Source of the DNA: an uncultured Massilia sp.
GTDB taxonomy: Bacteria; Pseudomonadota; Gammaproteobacteria; Burkholderiales; Burkholderiaceae_D
NCBI GenBank assembly: GCA_913778765.1
Contig: CAJYXO010000100.1
Location: forward strand, 79,453-143,452
DNA length: 64,000 nucleotides
Direction of reading: 5' to 3'
The notes under the pieces are model-generated. The model was not told the origin of the DNA. It saw only the letters and a list, made by a program, of their open reading frames with translations, and ran no database searches. Of the stretch, positions 1 to 7,993 are shown one piece after another (position 1 is the stretch's first letter; each line of letters opens with the position of its first letter). The translations under genes were made by a program, and so were the position numbers.

Positions 1-85
1 TGATCTCGTAGTCCAGGCCGAGTTCTTCCAGCAGCCACAGGATGCGCTGGGAACGGGAGTTGTTCAGGTGGTGGACGATGATCAT
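1..85 (-). CDS. Glutathione S-transferase, N-terminal fragment (runs off window)
   Basis: Only the first 28 codons are inside the window, starting at the ATG at 85 on the minus strand. They read MIIVHHLNNSRSQRILWLLE and continue with EELGLDYEI. This is the start of a thioredoxin-fold GST N-terminal domain: a beta strand, a loop holding N and S where glutathione would bind, then the helix RSQRILWLLEEL that is typical of bacterial GSTs. The rest of the gene lies to the left of base 1, so substrate class cannot be judged. It is divergent from the hydrolase gene at 244, and the 158 bases between them show no clear promoter or operator to me. Confidence 0.75.
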   Translation of the reverse strand, partial: MIIVHHLNNSRSQRILWLLEELGLDYEI

Positions 86-243
86 TGATGCGGCCAGGGT
101 CGGATGAAATGGCGTTAGCTTAGCACTGTTGCGTCTTTATCAGTAGTTGCCGGCCTCCAGATGCCCGCACGCCAGCCCTGCGGCGGTGAGCACGGGCCCG
201 CTTAATGTGCTTTAATGCAACTTTTAACATGCCGGAGAACCCG

Positions 244-2169
244 ATGTCGCGCCCCAGCCTGCCGTCCCTGTCCGCCCTCTCCCTGCTGCTTGCCGCCATC
301 GGGAGCGCGGCCATGGCCCAGACGCCGCCGATGGCGCCCGACATCCCGGCCGACAAGTTCTCGCTGACCGTGGCGAACGCCGACTACGTCAAGCAGGAAG
401 TCATGATCCCGATGCGCGACGGCGTCAAGCTGCACACCGTGATCGTGATCCCGAAGGCTGTCATGCGCGGCCAGAAGGCGCCGATCATGCTGACCCGCAC
501 CCCGTACAACGCCTCGGGCCGCACGGCGCGCATGAAGAGCCCGCACATCACCTCGATCCTGGGCGACGGCGACGACGCCTTCATCGAGAACGGCTACATC
601 CGCGTGTTCCAGGACGTGCGCGGCAAGTACGGTTCCGAAGGCGACTACGTGATGACGCGCCCGGTGCGCGGCCCGCTGAACAACACCCAGGTCGACCACA
701 GCACCGACGCCTGGGACACCATCGACTGGCTGGTGAAGAACGTGAAGGAATCGAACGGCAAGGTCGGCATGGTCGGCTCCTCGTACGAGGGCTTCACGGT
801 GCTGATGGCGCTGGTCGAACCGCATCCGGCGCTGAAGGCCGCGGTGCCGATGAGCCCGATGGTCGACGGCTGGCGCGGCGACGACTGGTTCCACAACGGC
901 GCCTTCCGCAATACCAACCTCGATTACATCGCCGGCCAGAACTCGGCGCGCGGCGCGGGCGAGCGCATCGTCACCGGCACCTACGACGACTACGACGCTT
1001 TCCTGCGTGCCGGGTCGACCGCCGACTTCGCCCACATCTACGGCGTCGACCAACTGAACTTCACGAAGAAGATCTTCGAGCACCCGGCCTACGACAGCTA
1101 CTGGCAGGAGCAGGCGCTGGACCGCATCCTGGCGAAGAAGCCCCTCACGGTGCCGACCATGACCGTGGTCGGCCGCTGGGACCAGGAAGACATCTACGGC
1201 GCCTACGCGACCTATGCGGCGGTGGAGCCGAAGGACAAGGACAACCGCATGAATTCGCTGGTGGTGGGCCCGTGGCGCCACAGCGGCGTGAACTACGAAG
1301 GCTCTTCGCTGGGCGCGCTGAAATTCACCGGCGACACCGCCCAGCAGTTCCGCCGCGACGTCATGCTGCCCTTCTTTAACCAGTACCTGAAGGACGGCGC
1401 ACCGAAGTTCGACACGCCGCCGGTGTGGTCCTACCAGACCGGCGTAAACCGCTGGCGCCGGCTGGAGCAGTGGCCGCTGGCCGCAGCCTCGTCGACGCTG
1501 TACCTGAAGCCGGGCCTCAAGCTCGGCTTCGAGAAGTCGGACGGCAAGGCCGCCGCCTTCGACGAGTACGTGTCCGATCCGGCGAAGCCGGTGCCCTTCG
1601 TGCCGCGCCCAGTGCGCATGAGCGAAGGCACGGTGTGGAAGCCCTGGCTGGTGACCGACCAGCGTTCGTATGCCGACCGTCCGGACGTGCTGACCTATGT
1701 GAGCGAGCCGCTGGCCAGGGCGGTCGAACTGGCGGGCGCGCCGATGGTCAACCTGTTCGCGTCGACCTCCGGCACCGACAGCGACTGGGTCGTGAAACTG
1801 ATCGACGTCTACCCGGACGAAGTGGCGGCCCAGCCGGAACTGGGCGGCTACCAGTTGCCGATCTCGATGGACATCTTCCGCGGCCGCTACCGCCAGGGCT
1901 TCGACAAACCGATGGCGATCCCGGCCAACAAGGCCGAGCGCTACCGCTTCGCCCTGCCGAACGTCGACCACGTGTTCCTGCCGGGCCACCGCATCATGGT
2001 GCAGATCCAGTCGAGCTGGTTCCCGCTCTACGACCGCAATCCGCAGACCTACGTGGACAACATCTTCCACGCCAAGCCGGGCGACTACCGCAAGGCGACC
2101 CAGCGCATTTATCACGCACCGGGCATGGAAAGCACGCTCGAACTGCCTGTGGTTTCTGCCGGGAAATGA
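244..2169 (+). CDS. Exported CocE/NonD family (alpha-amino-acid ester hydrolase-like) hydrolase
   Basis: The 641-residue protein has an N-terminal signal peptide (hydrophobic stretch to about residue 25, ending AMAQ), so it should act in the periplasm or outside the cell. It belongs to the X-Pro dipeptidyl-peptidase/CocE fold with catalytic Ser-Asp-His. The nucleophile motif is GSSYEG with Ser near residue 180, the acid is probably the Asp of VGRWDQED, and the His is in GPWRHSG; the last is characteristic of alpha-amino-acid ester hydrolases, which cleave or transfer acyl groups of amino-acid esters and beta-lactams. A C-terminal jelly-roll domain follows (FASTSGTDSDWVVKLIDVYPD region). I chose the ATG at 244 because GGAG lies just upstream; an in-frame ATG at 205 would add 13 residues before the signal peptide. 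The substrate is unknown. Confidence 0.85.
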   Translation: MSRPSLPSLSALSLLLAAIGSAAMAQTPPMAPDIPADKFSLTVANADYVKQEVMIPMRDGVKLHTVIVIPKAVMRGQKAPIMLTRTPYNASGRTARMKSPHITSILGDGDDAFIENGYIRVFQDVRGKYGSEGDYVMTRPVRGPLNNTQVDHSTDAWDTIDWLVKNVKESNGKVGMVGSSYEGFTVLMALVEPHPALKAAVPMSPMVDGWRGDDWFHNGAFRNTNLDYIAGQNSARGAGERIVTGTYDDYDAFLRAGSTADFAHIYGVDQLNFTKKIFEHPAYDSYWQEQALDRILAKKPLTVPTMTVVGRWDQEDIYGAYATYAAVEPKDKDNRMNSLVVGPWRHSGVNYEGSSLGALKFTGDTAQQFRRDVMLPFFNQYLKDGAPKFDTPPVWSYQTGVNRWRRLEQWPLAAASSTLYLKPGLKLGFEKSDGKAAAFDEYVSDPAKPVPFVPRPVRMSEGTVWKPWLVTDQRSYADRPDVLTYVSEPLARAVELAGAPMVNLFASTSGTDSDWVVKLIDVYPDEVAAQPELGGYQLPISMDIFRGRYRQGFDKPMAIPANKAERYRFALPNVDHVFLPGHRIMVQIQSSWFPLYDRNPQTYVDNIFHAKPGDYRKATQRIYHAPGMESTLELPVVSAGK

Positions 2170-2180
2170 GCTTCCGCCGC

Positions 2181-2203
2181 GCCGGCCACGCGCTGTGGCC
2201 GGC
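2181..2203 (+). terminator. GC-rich hairpin after the hydrolase gene
   Basis: A perfect 9-bp stem (2181-2189 with 2195-2203) and 5-nt loop lies just after the stop codon of the ester hydrolase. No T-run follows, so it is at best a weak or Rho-assisted terminator, or an mRNA 3' end stabiliser. Confidence 0.3.
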
Positions 2204-2311
2204 CGGCGACAAATGTTAAAGACAGGCAGGACTTTCGTCACAGAATGGCGTAAGGTGAACCCAGCGTTTCGTTCACCGTAGCCGACGGCTACACCCCTTG
2301 CGAGGTCCTCC

Positions 2312-2896
2312 ATGAAGCACTTCATCACCGCCACCGCACTGCTGTTCGGTAGTGCGCTTGCTCACGCCCAATCCGCCCACTGGACCTTCACCTACACCGG
2401 CTTCTACGACCAGGAAGCCGCCGTGTTCCTGCCGAACATGCAGATCGCGGGATCCTTCACCGGCACCGATGCGAACGCCGACGGCGTGCTCGATATCGGC
2501 GAACTGAACTCGCTCACCATCGGCTCGATGGACTACGTCGCCTGCGCCTCCGGCAGCAACACGTACTACCACTGCGGCGCCGACCGCTTCACGTTCTCGC
2601 CGAACCAGGGCCTGTCCTTCAGCGTCGGCGAATACGGCAGCGATCCCGAAGGCTGGCGCGGCGGCGGCTACCTGGTCGAATCGGGCAAGATGCGCTACGA
2701 ATACGCGTTCGACCCGCGCACCAGCACCGAGCACCACCTGCTGTGGACCGGCGATACGACCCTGAGCATGCTGTCGGCCTCGCCGGTGTCGCCGGTGCCG
2801 GAGGCGCCGGGTTGGGCGATGCTGGCGGCGGGCTTGGGGGCGGTTGGTTTGTGGCGGCGGCGGCCGGCGAAGCTTGCGGCGTTCAGCCGTCAGTAA
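2312..2896 (+). CDS. PEP-CTERM sorting domain protein of unknown function
   Basis: The 194-residue protein has a signal peptide (MKHFITATALLFGSALAHAQ) and a C-terminal tripartite sorting signal: a PEP-like motif VPEAPGWAM, a hydrophobic helix LAAGLGAVGLW and a basic patch RRR, followed by a short tail. Proteins of this class are handled by exosortase and usually end up in the extracellular matrix or outer surface. The body (about residues 20-165) is rich in Tyr, Gly and Asp, with a DANADGVLDIGEL stretch that resembles a calcium-binding EF-like loop. No enzyme motif is visible. The exosortase itself is not in this window. The gene converges on yoeB and the two overlap by 7 bases. PEP is read here as PEA, a tolerated variant. 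Confidence 0.75.
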   Translation: MKHFITATALLFGSALAHAQSAHWTFTYTGFYDQEAAVFLPNMQIAGSFTGTDANADGVLDIGELNSLTIGSMDYVACASGSNTYYHCGADRFTFSPNQGLSFSVGEYGSDPEGWRGGGYLVESGKMRYEYAFDPRTSTEHHLLWTGDTTLSMLSASPVSPVPEAPGWAMLAAGLGAVGLWRRRPAKLAAFSRQ

Positions 2897-3147
2897 TGGT
2901 AACGGCAGGAGATGATGACCAACTCCTCGTCGTGTACCTGGTAGACCAGGCGGTTGGTCTCGTCGATCCGGCGTGACCAGCAGCCGCTCAGGCTGTGTTT
3001 CAAGGCCTCGGGTTTGCCGATTCCTTCAAACGGACTTCTCTGCGCATCTTTGATCAAGTCATTGATGCGCTTGAGAGTTTTTCTGTCTTGCGTTTGCCAA
3101 TAAATGTAGCTGTGCCAGGCTTCATCCGTGAACTTCAGGTGTCGCAT
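2890..3147 (-). CDS. yoeB: YoeB-type toxin, ribosome-dependent mRNA interferase
   Basis: The 85-residue protein aligns end to end with E. coli YoeB as I recall it: the FEGIGKPE segment, LSGCWSRRID, NRLVY and the C-terminal CRYHY. The catalytic residues of the RelE/YoeB fold are present with a one-residue offset: Glu47, Arg66, His84 and terminal Tyr85. YoeB binds the ribosome A site and cleaves mRNA near start codons unless held by YefM. Its ATG lies inside the 3' end of the antitoxin gene (26-base overlap), the usual coupled arrangement. All key residues are intact, so the toxin should be functional. Confidence 0.95.
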   Translation of the reverse strand: MRHLKFTDEAWHSYIYWQTQDRKTLKRINDLIKDAQRSPFEGIGKPEALKHSLSGCWSRRIDETNRLVYQVHDEELVIISCRYHY

Positions 3148-3421
3148 CTCGCGTTTCCTCGGCGTCCGGGATGTCGATCAACTCGCGCGGCTGGGCCTGA
3201 CCAGAACGGGCCTGGGCCAGCGACTTCGCAAGGTGAGCCGCGTTCGCAGGCGAACTCAACAAGTGCACAGTCTCCATGAGGCTGCTGTAGTAATCAAAGG
3301 ACATGACAACGGCATCCGGCGCATCGCGGCGCGAAATGACGGTGACGTCTGCATCTTCAACTACTTGGTCAATGACAGTCCGAAGACTATTCCGAGCATC
3401 GGAAAAGTTGACGATTCTCAT
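3122..3421 (-). CDS. yefM: YefM-type antitoxin and repressor
   Basis: The 99-residue protein starts MRIVNFSDARNSLRTVID, the Phd/YefM DNA-binding fold, with the conserved VISRRDAPDAVVMSFDYYSSLMET core and a charged, disordered C-terminal tail that wraps the toxin. It neutralises YoeB and represses its own operon. The start at 3421 is supported by AAGGGGA a few bases upstream; the open frame continues further upstream but runs through the operator. It overlaps yoeB by 26 bases. Confidence 0.94.
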   Translation of the reverse strand: MRIVNFSDARNSLRTVIDQVVEDADVTVISRRDAPDAVVMSFDYYSSLMETVHLLSSPANAAHLAKSLAQARSGQAQPRELIDIPDAEETRDATPEVHG

Positions 3422-3448
3422 TGCGATGTTCCCCTTCTCACCAAGATA

Positions 3449-3472
3449 ACTTGTACAACAAATTGTACAAGT
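3449..3472. promoter_or_regulatory. YefM/YefM-YoeB operator
   Basis: A perfect 10-bp inverted repeat (ACTTGTACAA, spacer CAAA, TTGTACAAGT) lies 28 bases upstream of the yefM start. It contains two TGTACA hexamers at 3452-3457 and 3464-3469, centre to centre 12 bp. The E. coli yefM-yoeB operator is known to use TGTACA cores at the same 12-bp spacing, so this is very probably the autoregulatory site. Confidence 0.85.
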
Positions 3473-3566
3473 GGGAGTATAGCGCAAACTGCGCAAAAAA
3501 GAATCCGGATTGATCACGGTTCGTCAACGTACCGAAACCTAGCCCTGCCCGGCCTACCATCGGGTC

Positions 3567-4140
3567 ATGGGCAACATCTTCATCGGCATCTCGGGCTGGC
3601 GCTACGCACCCTACGCCGCCCGGCTTCGTGTTCGCGGTGAAGGGCAACCGCTGCATCACCCACATGCTCAAACTGCGCGGCATCGAGACGCCGCTGGCGA
3701 ATGTGCTGGCCTCGGGCGTGTTCGTGCTGCGCGAAAAGCTCGGGCCGATCCTGTGGCAGCTCCCGCCGCAGTTGCGCTTCGACCCCGGGAAAACCGAACG
3801 CTTGCTCTCCCTGCTGCCGCGGGACACCGGCGTCGCACTGGCGATGGCGCGTGGCACGACGAAAAGATGGCGGGCCGCGAACTGCTGGAAATCGACGCCG
3901 TGCGCCCGCTGCGGCATGCGGTGGAAGTGCGCGATGCGCAGGAAGTACAACGTGGCGCTGGTGGTGGCCGATACGGCGGGCAAGTGGCCGGACTGGGAGG
4001 ACGTGACCGCGGATTTCGTCTACATCCGCCTGCACGGCGAGCATGCGCTGTATGCCAGCGGCTACGAGGACGAGTCCCTGGCACGCTGGGCGGCGAAGAT
4101 CCGCCGGTGGAGCGAGGGGAAGCAGCCGGCGTTTGATGGC
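3567..4140 (+). pseudogene. Decayed DUF72 family gene
   Basis: The start MGNIFIGISGWRYAP is the conserved DUF72 N-terminus, but right after it (near 3606) the sequence jumps, in another frame, to TPPGFVFAVKGNRCITHML, a region that normally lies about 45-50 residues later. The second frame then reads well (LREKLGPILWQLPPQLRFDP) up to about 3845. There the homologous text moves to a different frame (DEKMAGRELLEIDAVRPLRH, about 3865-3945), and from about 3946 back again (NVALVVADTAGKWPDWEDVT, FVYIRLHGEHALYASGY), skipping another short block. The usual C-terminal YVYFDND segment is absent. At least three lesions make this a pseudogene. DUF72 function is not well known. The remnant sits between the toxin-antitoxin pair and the feo operon. 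Confidence 0.85.
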
Positions 4141-4184
4141 CTTGCCGGATCTGGAATGGCGGCCTGCGGCTTGAGCAGGACGGG

Positions 4185-4448
4185 CTACCGTTTGACGTGC
4201 ACCTGAATGATCTTGCGGCCCTGCTCGTCCTTCTCCGGCATCGGCGCCGGCGCACAGGTCCCGCAGGTATCGCAGCCGCTGCCGCAGCCGGCGTCCTTGT
4301 CGAGCCAGCGCGCCAGCAAGCCCTTGCCGCTGCCGTCGGAAAACTTGTAGACGATCCTGCGGCGCACCGACAGCGGCAGGTACTTGCCGGCGGCGTAGAA
4401 CGCTGCCAGCAGCACGATCAGGCCCACCACCAGGTACTGGACGATCAT
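4185..4448 (-). CDS. FeoB-associated small Cys-rich membrane protein
   Basis: The 87-residue protein has one N-terminal membrane helix (VQYLVVGLIVLLAAFYAAGKY), a basic stretch (SVRRRIVYKF) and a cysteine cluster CGSGCDTCGTC, then a polar tail. Its ATG follows the feoB stop with one base between, so it is translated with feoB. Small Cys-rich proteins are common third genes of feo operons; they may bind iron or an iron-sulfur cluster, or regulate FeoB as FeoC does in enterics, but the sequence is not a FeoC winged helix. The role is an inference from position and cysteines. Confidence 0.75.
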   Translation of the reverse strand: MIVQYLVVGLIVLLAAFYAAGKYLPLSVRRRIVYKFSDGSGKGLLARWLDKDAGCGSGCDTCGTCAPAPMPEKDEQGRKIIQVHVKR

Positions 4449-4449
4449 C

Positions 4450-6348
4450 TCAGCTCCCCAGGGCCCAGCGCGCCACGTGGTAAGTGATGAAGGAAGCCGC
4501 GTAGGCCAGCGCGAACATGTAGCCGGCCATGATGAAGGCCCAGCGGATGCTGCCGGTCTCGCGCCGCACCACGGACAAGGTCGACAGGCACTGCGGCGCG
4601 AACACGTACCAGGCCAGCAGCGACAGCGCGGTCGCCATGCTCCAGGACTGGGCGATCAGCGGCGCCAGCGAGCCGGCCACGTCGTCGCCCGAGGACGACA
4701 GCGCGTATACGGTGCCGAGCGCGCCGACCGCCACTTCGCGCGCCGCCATGCCCGGCACCAGCGCGATGCAGATCTGCCAGCCGAAGCCGATCGGCTCGAA
4801 GATCACGGCCAGGGCGCGGCCCAGCATGCCGGCCACGCTGTAGTAGATCGGCGGATGGGTCGCCCCTTCCGGCGCGCCCGGGAAGCTCGACAGGAACCAG
4901 ACCAGCACCATCAGGGTCAGGATCACGGTGCCGACGCGGGTCAGGAAGATCTTCGCGCGCTCCCACAGGCCGAGGAACAGGTTCTGCAGGTGCGGCCAGT
5001 GGTAGGCCGGCAGCTCGAGCATCAGCGGGTGCTGGCCCTTGGCGCGCGCGGTGCGCTTGAAGAACCAGGCCACGCCCATCGCGCTGACGATGCCGGCCGC
5101 GTACAGCAGGAACAGGACCAGGCCCTGCAGGTTGATGCCGCCGGCCAGCTTGCGGCTCGGGATGAAGGCGGCGATCACCAGCGCGTACACCGGCAGGCGC
5201 GCCGAACAGGTCATCAGCGGCGCGATCATGATCGTCACCAGGCGGTCGCGCGGGTTCTGGATGGTGCGCGCCGCCATCACGCCCGGGATCGCGCAGGCGA
5301 AGGACGACAGCAGCGGAATGAAGGCGCGCCCGGACAGGCCGACGCTGCCCATCATGCGGTCGAGCAGGAAGGCGGCGCGCGGCAGGTAGCCGCAGTCTTC
5401 CAGCACCAGGATGAAGAAGAACAGGATCAGGATCTGCGGCAGGAACACCAGCACGCTGCCGACGCCGCCGAAGATGCCTTCGACGATCAGGCTTTTCAAA
5501 GGACCGTCGGCCATGCTGGCGCCGATCCAGGCGCCGGCGGATTCGACGCCGGTCTTGATCAGGTCCATCGGCGTCGCGGCCCAGCTGAACACGGCCTGGA
5601 AAATCAGGAACATCAGCACGGCCAGGATCGCCGGGCCGGCCACCGGGTGCAGCACGACCTGGTCGATCTGCTCGCTGAGGTTGCCGGTGTCCTTGTCGAA
5701 GCTGACGCAGGCCTCGATGATGCGGCGCACTTCGCGCTGGGTCTCCTCGACCGGCACGGCGTCGATCGCGCTGAGCGCGCGCGGTTTCACCGGGGTGTCG
5801 AAGGACAGGGTTTCGAGGACGTTCAGCAGCGCCTTCTCGCCGCCCGACTGCACCGCCACGGTCTCGACCACCGGCATGCCCAGCTCGCGCGACAGCTTCG
5901 CGGTATCGATCTCGATGCCGCGCTTGTTGGCGACGTCGACCATGTTCAGGGCCAGCACCATCGGCAGGCCGAGGCGCTGGATCTCGAGCACCAGGCGCAG
6001 GTTGAGGCGCAGGTTGGTGGCGTTGACGACGCAGACCACGACGTCCGGCGCCTGTTCGCCGGCGCGCAGGCCGGCCACCACGTCGCGCGTGATGGCTTCA
6101 TCGGGGGTGTGGGCCGACAGGCTGTAGGCGCCCGGCAGGTCGAGCACGCGCATGGCGCGGCCGCCCGGCAGCGTGAAGCTGCCTTCCTTGCGTTCGATGG
6201 TGACGCCGGCGTAGTTCGCGACCTTCTGGCGCGCGCCGGTGAGGCGGTTGAACAGCGCGGTCTTGCCGCAGTTCGGATTACCCAGCAGGGCGATCAGCGG
6301 CGCCTTTGTCGCAGTCGCCGCCTGGACCTGCTGTTCTACTGCTCCCAT
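4450..6348 (-). CDS. feoB: Ferrous iron transport GTPase FeoB
   Basis: The 632-residue inner-membrane protein imports Fe2+. The N-terminal G domain shows G1 GNPNCGKTALFN (about residues 22-33), G2/switch YAGVTIERKEG, G3 DLPGAYSL and G4 NMVD. A linker (about 175-230) leads to the membrane part with two gate regions, including FLPQILILFFFILVLEDCGYLPRAAFLLD with its conserved Cys and SSFACAIPGVMAARTI, then further helices to the C-terminus. It is shorter than E. coli FeoB (773 residues) but close to what is usual in betaproteobacteria. It lies 19 bases after feoA and just before the Cys-rich protein. A Fur box upstream of feoA suggests iron repression of the whole operon. Confidence 0.96.
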   Translation of the reverse strand: MGAVEQQVQAATATKAPLIALLGNPNCGKTALFNRLTGARQKVANYAGVTIERKEGSFTLPGGRAMRVLDLPGAYSLSAHTPDEAITRDVVAGLRAGEQAPDVVVCVVNATNLRLNLRLVLEIQRLGLPMVLALNMVDVANKRGIEIDTAKLSRELGMPVVETVAVQSGGEKALLNVLETLSFDTPVKPRALSAIDAVPVEETQREVRRIIEACVSFDKDTGNLSEQIDQVVLHPVAGPAILAVLMFLIFQAVFSWAATPMDLIKTGVESAGAWIGASMADGPLKSLIVEGIFGGVGSVLVFLPQILILFFFILVLEDCGYLPRAAFLLDRMMGSVGLSGRAFIPLLSSFACAIPGVMAARTIQNPRDRLVTIMIAPLMTCSARLPVYALVIAAFIPSRKLAGGINLQGLVLFLLYAAGIVSAMGVAWFFKRTARAKGQHPLMLELPAYHWPHLQNLFLGLWERAKIFLTRVGTVILTLMVLVWFLSSFPGAPEGATHPPIYYSVAGMLGRALAVIFEPIGFGWQICIALVPGMAAREVAVGALGTVYALSSSGDDVAGSLAPLIAQSWSMATALSLLAWYVFAPQCLSTLSVVRRETGSIRWAFIMAGYMFALAYAASFITYHVARWALGS

Positions 6349-6367
6349 GTGTGTTCCGTGTATTCCG

Positions 6368-6640
6368 TTATTCCGGCTGGATCGAGATCAGCGCCGCTTC
6401 GAAACGGCGCAGGGCGAAAGTGGATTGGCCGACCTTGACCGCGACCGGGCCGCCCGGCAGGCCACGCTTGAGCATGCGGATCCGTTCGCCGGGGACGAAG
6501 CCGAGTTCCATCAGGCGGCGCGACACGTCGGCGCCGGCGTCGTCGCCGCCATGGGCGTGGGTCGGCGCGAGGTGGATCACGGTGGCGCTCTGGCCGGCCT
6601 TCAGGGCGTCGAGCGTGGTCAGGGTGGGTGCAAGAGTCAT
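6368..6640 (-). CDS. feoA: Ferrous iron transport protein FeoA
   Basis: The 90-residue SH3-like protein is the small cytoplasmic partner of FeoB. Conserved features are SRRLMELGFVPGERIRMLKRG and GGPVAVKVGQSTFALRRFEA. A His-rich insertion (HLAPTHAHGGDD, about residues 23-34) before the main fold is unusual for FeoA and might touch metal. The ATG at 6640 is first gene of the feo operon, with a Fur box about 65 bases upstream. Confidence 0.93.
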   Translation of the reverse strand: MTLAPTLTTLDALKAGQSATVIHLAPTHAHGGDDAGADVSRRLMELGFVPGERIRMLKRGLPGGPVAVKVGQSTFALRRFEAALISIQPE

Positions 6641-6704
6641 GTTGTCGCTTCCAGTCGGGTTTGGATGCAGCGCTGATGAGACATGTGAGCATCATAAACC
6701 TAAA

Positions 6705-6719
6705 TGCGAATTATTTCTA
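6705..6719 (-). promoter_or_regulatory. Fur box upstream of feoA
   Basis: TGCGAAT-T-ATTTCTA on the plus strand matches the 7-1-7 Fur pattern (TGATAAT-N-ATTATCA) with a good left arm and central ATT. It lies 65-79 bases before the feoA start, where it would cover a minus-strand promoter. Confidence 0.6.
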
Positions 6720-6809
6720 TTTGCGCTTTGTCTACTTCTGTTCACTCTGCTTCAAATTCGCGACAAAACGCTTGCATTCAGGGACCGAGTTCAGGAAAAT
6801 ACGAAATTG

Positions 6810-6828
6810 AATGAGAATGATTCGCATT
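6810..6828 (+). promoter_or_regulatory. Fur box upstream of bfd
   Basis: The 19-mer AATGAGAATGATTCGCATT contains TGAGAAT-G-ATTCGCA, a classic Fur box of the type seen in front of many iron genes. It lies about 30 bases before the bfd start. Together with the feoA box it makes the 217-base divergent region a double Fur-controlled promoter region. Confidence 0.8.
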
Positions 6829-6857
6829 ATACACCAATCAACATCGGAACGAAGCAC

Positions 6858-7088
6858 ATGATCGTCTGCGTCTGCAACAACATCTCCGACCGCGAAATCC
6901 GCCAGGCCGTCGAAATGGGCTTGAGCTCGATGGCCGACCTGTACAAGGAACTGGGCGTCGGCACCTGCTGCGGCAAGTGCGTCAGCTATGCCCGCGAAGT
7001 GATGCACGAACACCTCGAAGCGACAGCCGGCGCGGCCACCACCGTGACCGAGTTGCGCCGCACGCCGGCAGACAGCGTGGCGGCCTGA
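6858..7088 (+). CDS. bfd: Bacterioferritin-associated ferredoxin
   Basis: The 76-residue protein carries the four [2Fe-2S] ligands of Bfd at the canonical positions: Cys4 and Cys6 (MIVCVCN), Cys38 and Cys41 (TCCGKC). Bfd passes electrons to bacterioferritin to release stored iron as Fe2+. The tail after residue 55 (ATAGAATTVTELRRTPADSVAA) is longer than in E. coli. The ATG at 6858 was chosen because it gives the family's normal N-terminus; the open frame upstream runs through the Fur box. A strong Fur box precedes it, and bfr lies two genes downstream. Confidence 0.93.
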   Translation: MIVCVCNNISDREIRQAVEMGLSSMADLYKELGVGTCCGKCVSYAREVMHEHLEATAGAATTVTELRRTPADSVAA

Positions 7089-7284
7089 GCTTTCACCGCA
7101 TCGTCCCGGCCGTCGCCGCGCCCGCGGCGCCAGCGACACCGGTCCGGATTTTCGTGCGCAATGGCCCTCGCGCACCCCGGGTTTCCATCCGTCGATTGCT
7201 GCGCACATATCGATGCGCATAACAGCCGACGGACGGCGGGTCCTGCTACCATGGAGCTTCCAAAGCAGCCTTTTTGTCCGTCTT

Positions 7285-7974
7285 ATGCCCGTCATCCCGT
7301 TTCGCTCTCCGAGGACGCCGCAGCAGCCCTTCACGGTGCCACCGCCGCCCACACCCTCGCGCCGCGCCATCGCCGTCAAGTGGCTGCGCAAGACGCATGG
7401 CTGGATCGGTTTGTGGGGCGCCGTGCTCGGCCTGCTGTTCGGCGGCACCGGCATCCTCCTGAATCACCGCGCCGTGTTGAAGATTCCCGCCGCCCAGGTC
7501 GAGGAAAGCACGGTCCAGATCCCGCTGCCCAATCCGGCCCCGGCCGATCCGCAGGCGCTCGCGGCCTGGCTGAAAAATTCGCTCAAGCTCGCCCCCGATC
7601 CGGCGCGCGTCAAGGCCGAACCGGCGCGTCCGGTGGCCTGGGGCGACCGCGCGGTGCTGCAGCCGGCGCGCTGGAGCGCCAGCTTCACTTCCCCCAGCGG
7701 CGCCGTGCAGGCCGAATACTGGGTCGGCAACAGCTACGTGACCCTCAAGCGCAACGAGAACAACGTCTTCGCGACCCTGACCAACCTGCACAAAGGGGTC
7801 GGCATGAGCGTGGGCTGGATCCTGCTGGTGGACACCCTGGCCGGCTCGATCATCCTGCTGTCGCTGTCCGGCGTCGTGCTGTGGACGCTCACCAACCGCC
7901 GGCGCACGGTCGGCATCGCGATCGCCTCCGTTTCCCTGTTGCTGGCCGGCGGCGTGGCGCTGGCTTCGATCTGA
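7285..7974 (+). CDS. PepSY-associated membrane protein
   Basis: The 229-residue protein has three predicted membrane helices: [21 protein letters not shown] (about residues 42-62), a helix around [21 protein letters not shown], and a C-terminal helix [20 protein letters not shown]. Between the first two is a periplasmic region of about 110 residues. The motifs [14 protein letters not shown] and [13 protein letters not shown] are those of the PepSY-associated TM family, often found with iron-uptake genes and related to ferric-siderophore reductase-type membrane proteins. It sits between bfd and bfr, so a role in iron reduction or transfer is plausible but inferred. The ATG at 7285 is preferred; an in-frame ATG at 7213 would add 24 residues without membrane features. 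Confidence 0.75.
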   Translation: MPVIPFRSPRTPQQPFTVPPPPTPSRRAIAVKWLRKTHGWIGLWGAVLGLLFGGTGILLNHRAVLKIPAAQVEESTVQIPLPNPAPADPQALAAWLKNSLKLAPDPARVKAEPARPVAWGDRAVLQPARWSASFTSPSGAVQAEYWVGNSYVTLKRNENNVFATLTNLHKGVGMSVGWILLVDTLAGSIILLSLSGVVLWTLTNRRRTVGIAIASVSLLLAGGVALASI

Positions 7975-7993
7975 ACCAATAAAAAGGACATAC

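Noticed and set aside
202..2334. A 710-codon minus-strand frame opposite the ester hydrolase
   Set aside because: It is a shadow frame: Arg/Val/His-rich low-information sequence, no domain, and it spans the start and end of genes on the other strand.
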